Assembly (NCBI GenBank): GCA_947460525.1
Contig: CANHIV010000073.1
Location: 1-6,138, forward strand
Direction: 5' to 3'
Origin: Flavobacteriales bacterium
Lineage (GTDB): Bacteria; Bacteroidota; Bacteroidia; Flavobacteriales_D; Sanyastnellaceae
DNA: 6,138 nucleotides
Made by a program: the position numbers and the translations under genes. Below, piece by piece: positions 5,564 to 6,138 of the stretch. The notes under the pieces were generated by a model. That model did not search any database. It was given only the letters and a program-made list of their open reading frames with translations, and was not told the DNA's origin. Each line of letters starts with the position of its first letter. Positions within the stretch are counted from its first letter, which is position 1.

Positions 5564-6138
5564 TTACAATTTGTAGATTTTCTTGGCCACCTGTCCTTGG
5601 GTTGACTTAATAATCGCCCAATAATAACCAGGCTCTACTTCCAACTGCACAGGATTAATTCCAGCAAACAGCGGCTGCTCCATGATCCATTGACCTTGTA
5701 GATTGGTAATGGTCATGCTGCCAGAAACTGGAAGCTCAATGTTCAATACGTCTTTCACCGGGTTGGGCCATAATTCAAGACTTTCCATCACGTCCTCTGC
5801 AATACCTACCCCATCCTGGCCATCACAATTTTCATCTATGCCATTGCCCGCGATGTCCTCAGCGTTAGGGTAAGCATTTGGATTCAAGTCGTCACAATCC
5901 GTTCCATCGGGTATATATCCGGTTTGCGATTCACACAAATAAACGCCCATATCGGGATTGCCATATCCATCGCCATCTTGATCTTCAAAATACATCGAAG
6001 CCTCTTGAACACTTGACGTCATGTCATTGCAATCTAAATTGTTGTCAACACCGCAAGGATCTAAAATGGCAGAGCCCCAACCATCGGCATCCAAATCTTG
6101 GTAGGTAACCAAATTATCATCGCAATCTTCCATATTGG
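5564..6138 (-). CDS. T9SS-secreted protein with MopE-like metal-binding repeats, C-terminal part (start outside window)
   Basis: The last 190 residues of a larger secreted protein; the frame is open to the right edge and the ATG at 6133 lies inside a repeat, so it is not taken as the start. The visible part begins with Asp/Cys-rich repeats of the MopE-like putative metal-binding type: DLDADGWG, then DQDGDGYGNP, CDDLNPNAYPNAED and GNGIDENCDGQDG. The DxDxDG motifs suggest calcium or other metal binding. The last ~72 residues are a T9SS type A sorting domain: LELWPNPVKDVLNIELP, a beta-rich middle (ITNLQGQWI) and the terminal KKIYKL. Such tails direct export through the outer membrane and are usually removed, leaving the protein released or surface-attached. 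The function of the N-terminal part is unknown. It runs convergent to gldD with the two stop codons touching. Metal ligand identity is inferred; the sorting tail is clear. Confidence 0.92.
   Translation of the reverse strand, partial: NMEDCDDNLVTYQDLDADGWGSAILDPCGVDNNLDCNDMTSSVQEASMYFEDQDGDGYGNPDMGVYLCESQTGYIPDGTDCDDLNPNAYPNAEDIAGNGIDENCDGQDGVGIAEDVMESLELWPNPVKDVLNIELPVSGSMTITNLQGQWIMEQPLFAGINPVQLEVEPGYYWAIIKSTQGQVAKKIYKL
5858..6106 (-). repeat. Two Asp-rich MopE-like repeat units within the T9SS protein
   Basis: Two diverged protein repeats in tandem. Each begins with an aromatic-containing lead (TYQDLDADGWG; MYFEDQDGDGYG), carries a DxDxDG motif, then a Cys, and ends in a Cys-Asn/Asp-Asp block (DCNDMTSS; DCDDLNPNAY) followed by Ala/Glu. 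An extra CDD just left of the window edge in translation order (MEDCDD) indicates at least one more unit upstream. The units are diverged at DNA level, so this is an old protein repeat rather than recent duplication. Confidence 0.7.

Noticed and set aside
5564..5580. TACAA/TTGTA inverted repeat at the gldD/T9SS junction as a terminator
   Set aside because: Five-base arms with a single central base cannot form a stable hairpin and no U-run follows.

Overview
The window looks like chromosomal core sequence from a gliding-type member of the Bacteroidota, most likely class Flavobacteriia. Three things support this: gldE and gldD sit directly after mutY and ssb, an arrangement known from Flavobacterium; a protein with a type IX secretion (T9SS) C-terminal sorting tail lies next to them; and promoter-like TAnnTTTG elements, with no convincing Shine-Dalgarno sites, match Bacteroidota expression signals. 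No mobile element, CRISPR array, tRNA or rRNA is visible, and base composition looks even throughout.

Layout. Positions 1-1990 hold a leftward (minus strand) cluster, read in transcription order as an HU/IHF-family DNA-binding protein, a small membrane-anchored TPR protein overlapping it by 8 bp, a 31-residue extremely basic AURKAIP1/COX24 (mS38/bS22-like) protein, and an RNase E/G-family ribonuclease that runs off the left edge. A strong hairpin lies between the basic protein and the ribonuclease. Positions 1991-2080 are a divergent intergenic region with a good promoter element for the HU gene. Positions 2081-5563 hold a rightward cluster: mutY (adenine DNA glycosylase), a promoter, then ssb, gldE and gldD, with a 3 bp gap between ssb and gldE and a 4 bp overlap between gldE and gldD. 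From 5564 to the right edge, on the minus strand, is the C-terminal part of a secreted protein with Asp-rich MopE-like metal-binding repeats and a T9SS type A sorting tail. Its stop codon directly abuts that of gldD.

How the genes fit together. The leftward cluster concerns nucleoid structure, ribosomes and RNA turnover. The rightward cluster couples DNA maintenance (MutY, SSB) with the membrane proteins GldE and GldD, which are needed for gliding and T9SS-related function in Flavobacterium. The neighbouring gene encodes a probable T9SS cargo protein. I see no wholly new multi-gene system. The points most worth a second look are the RNA-strand-biased hairpin in front of the RNase E/G gene, the tiny ribosomal-type protein, and a GldD that lacks the expected lipoprotein cysteine.
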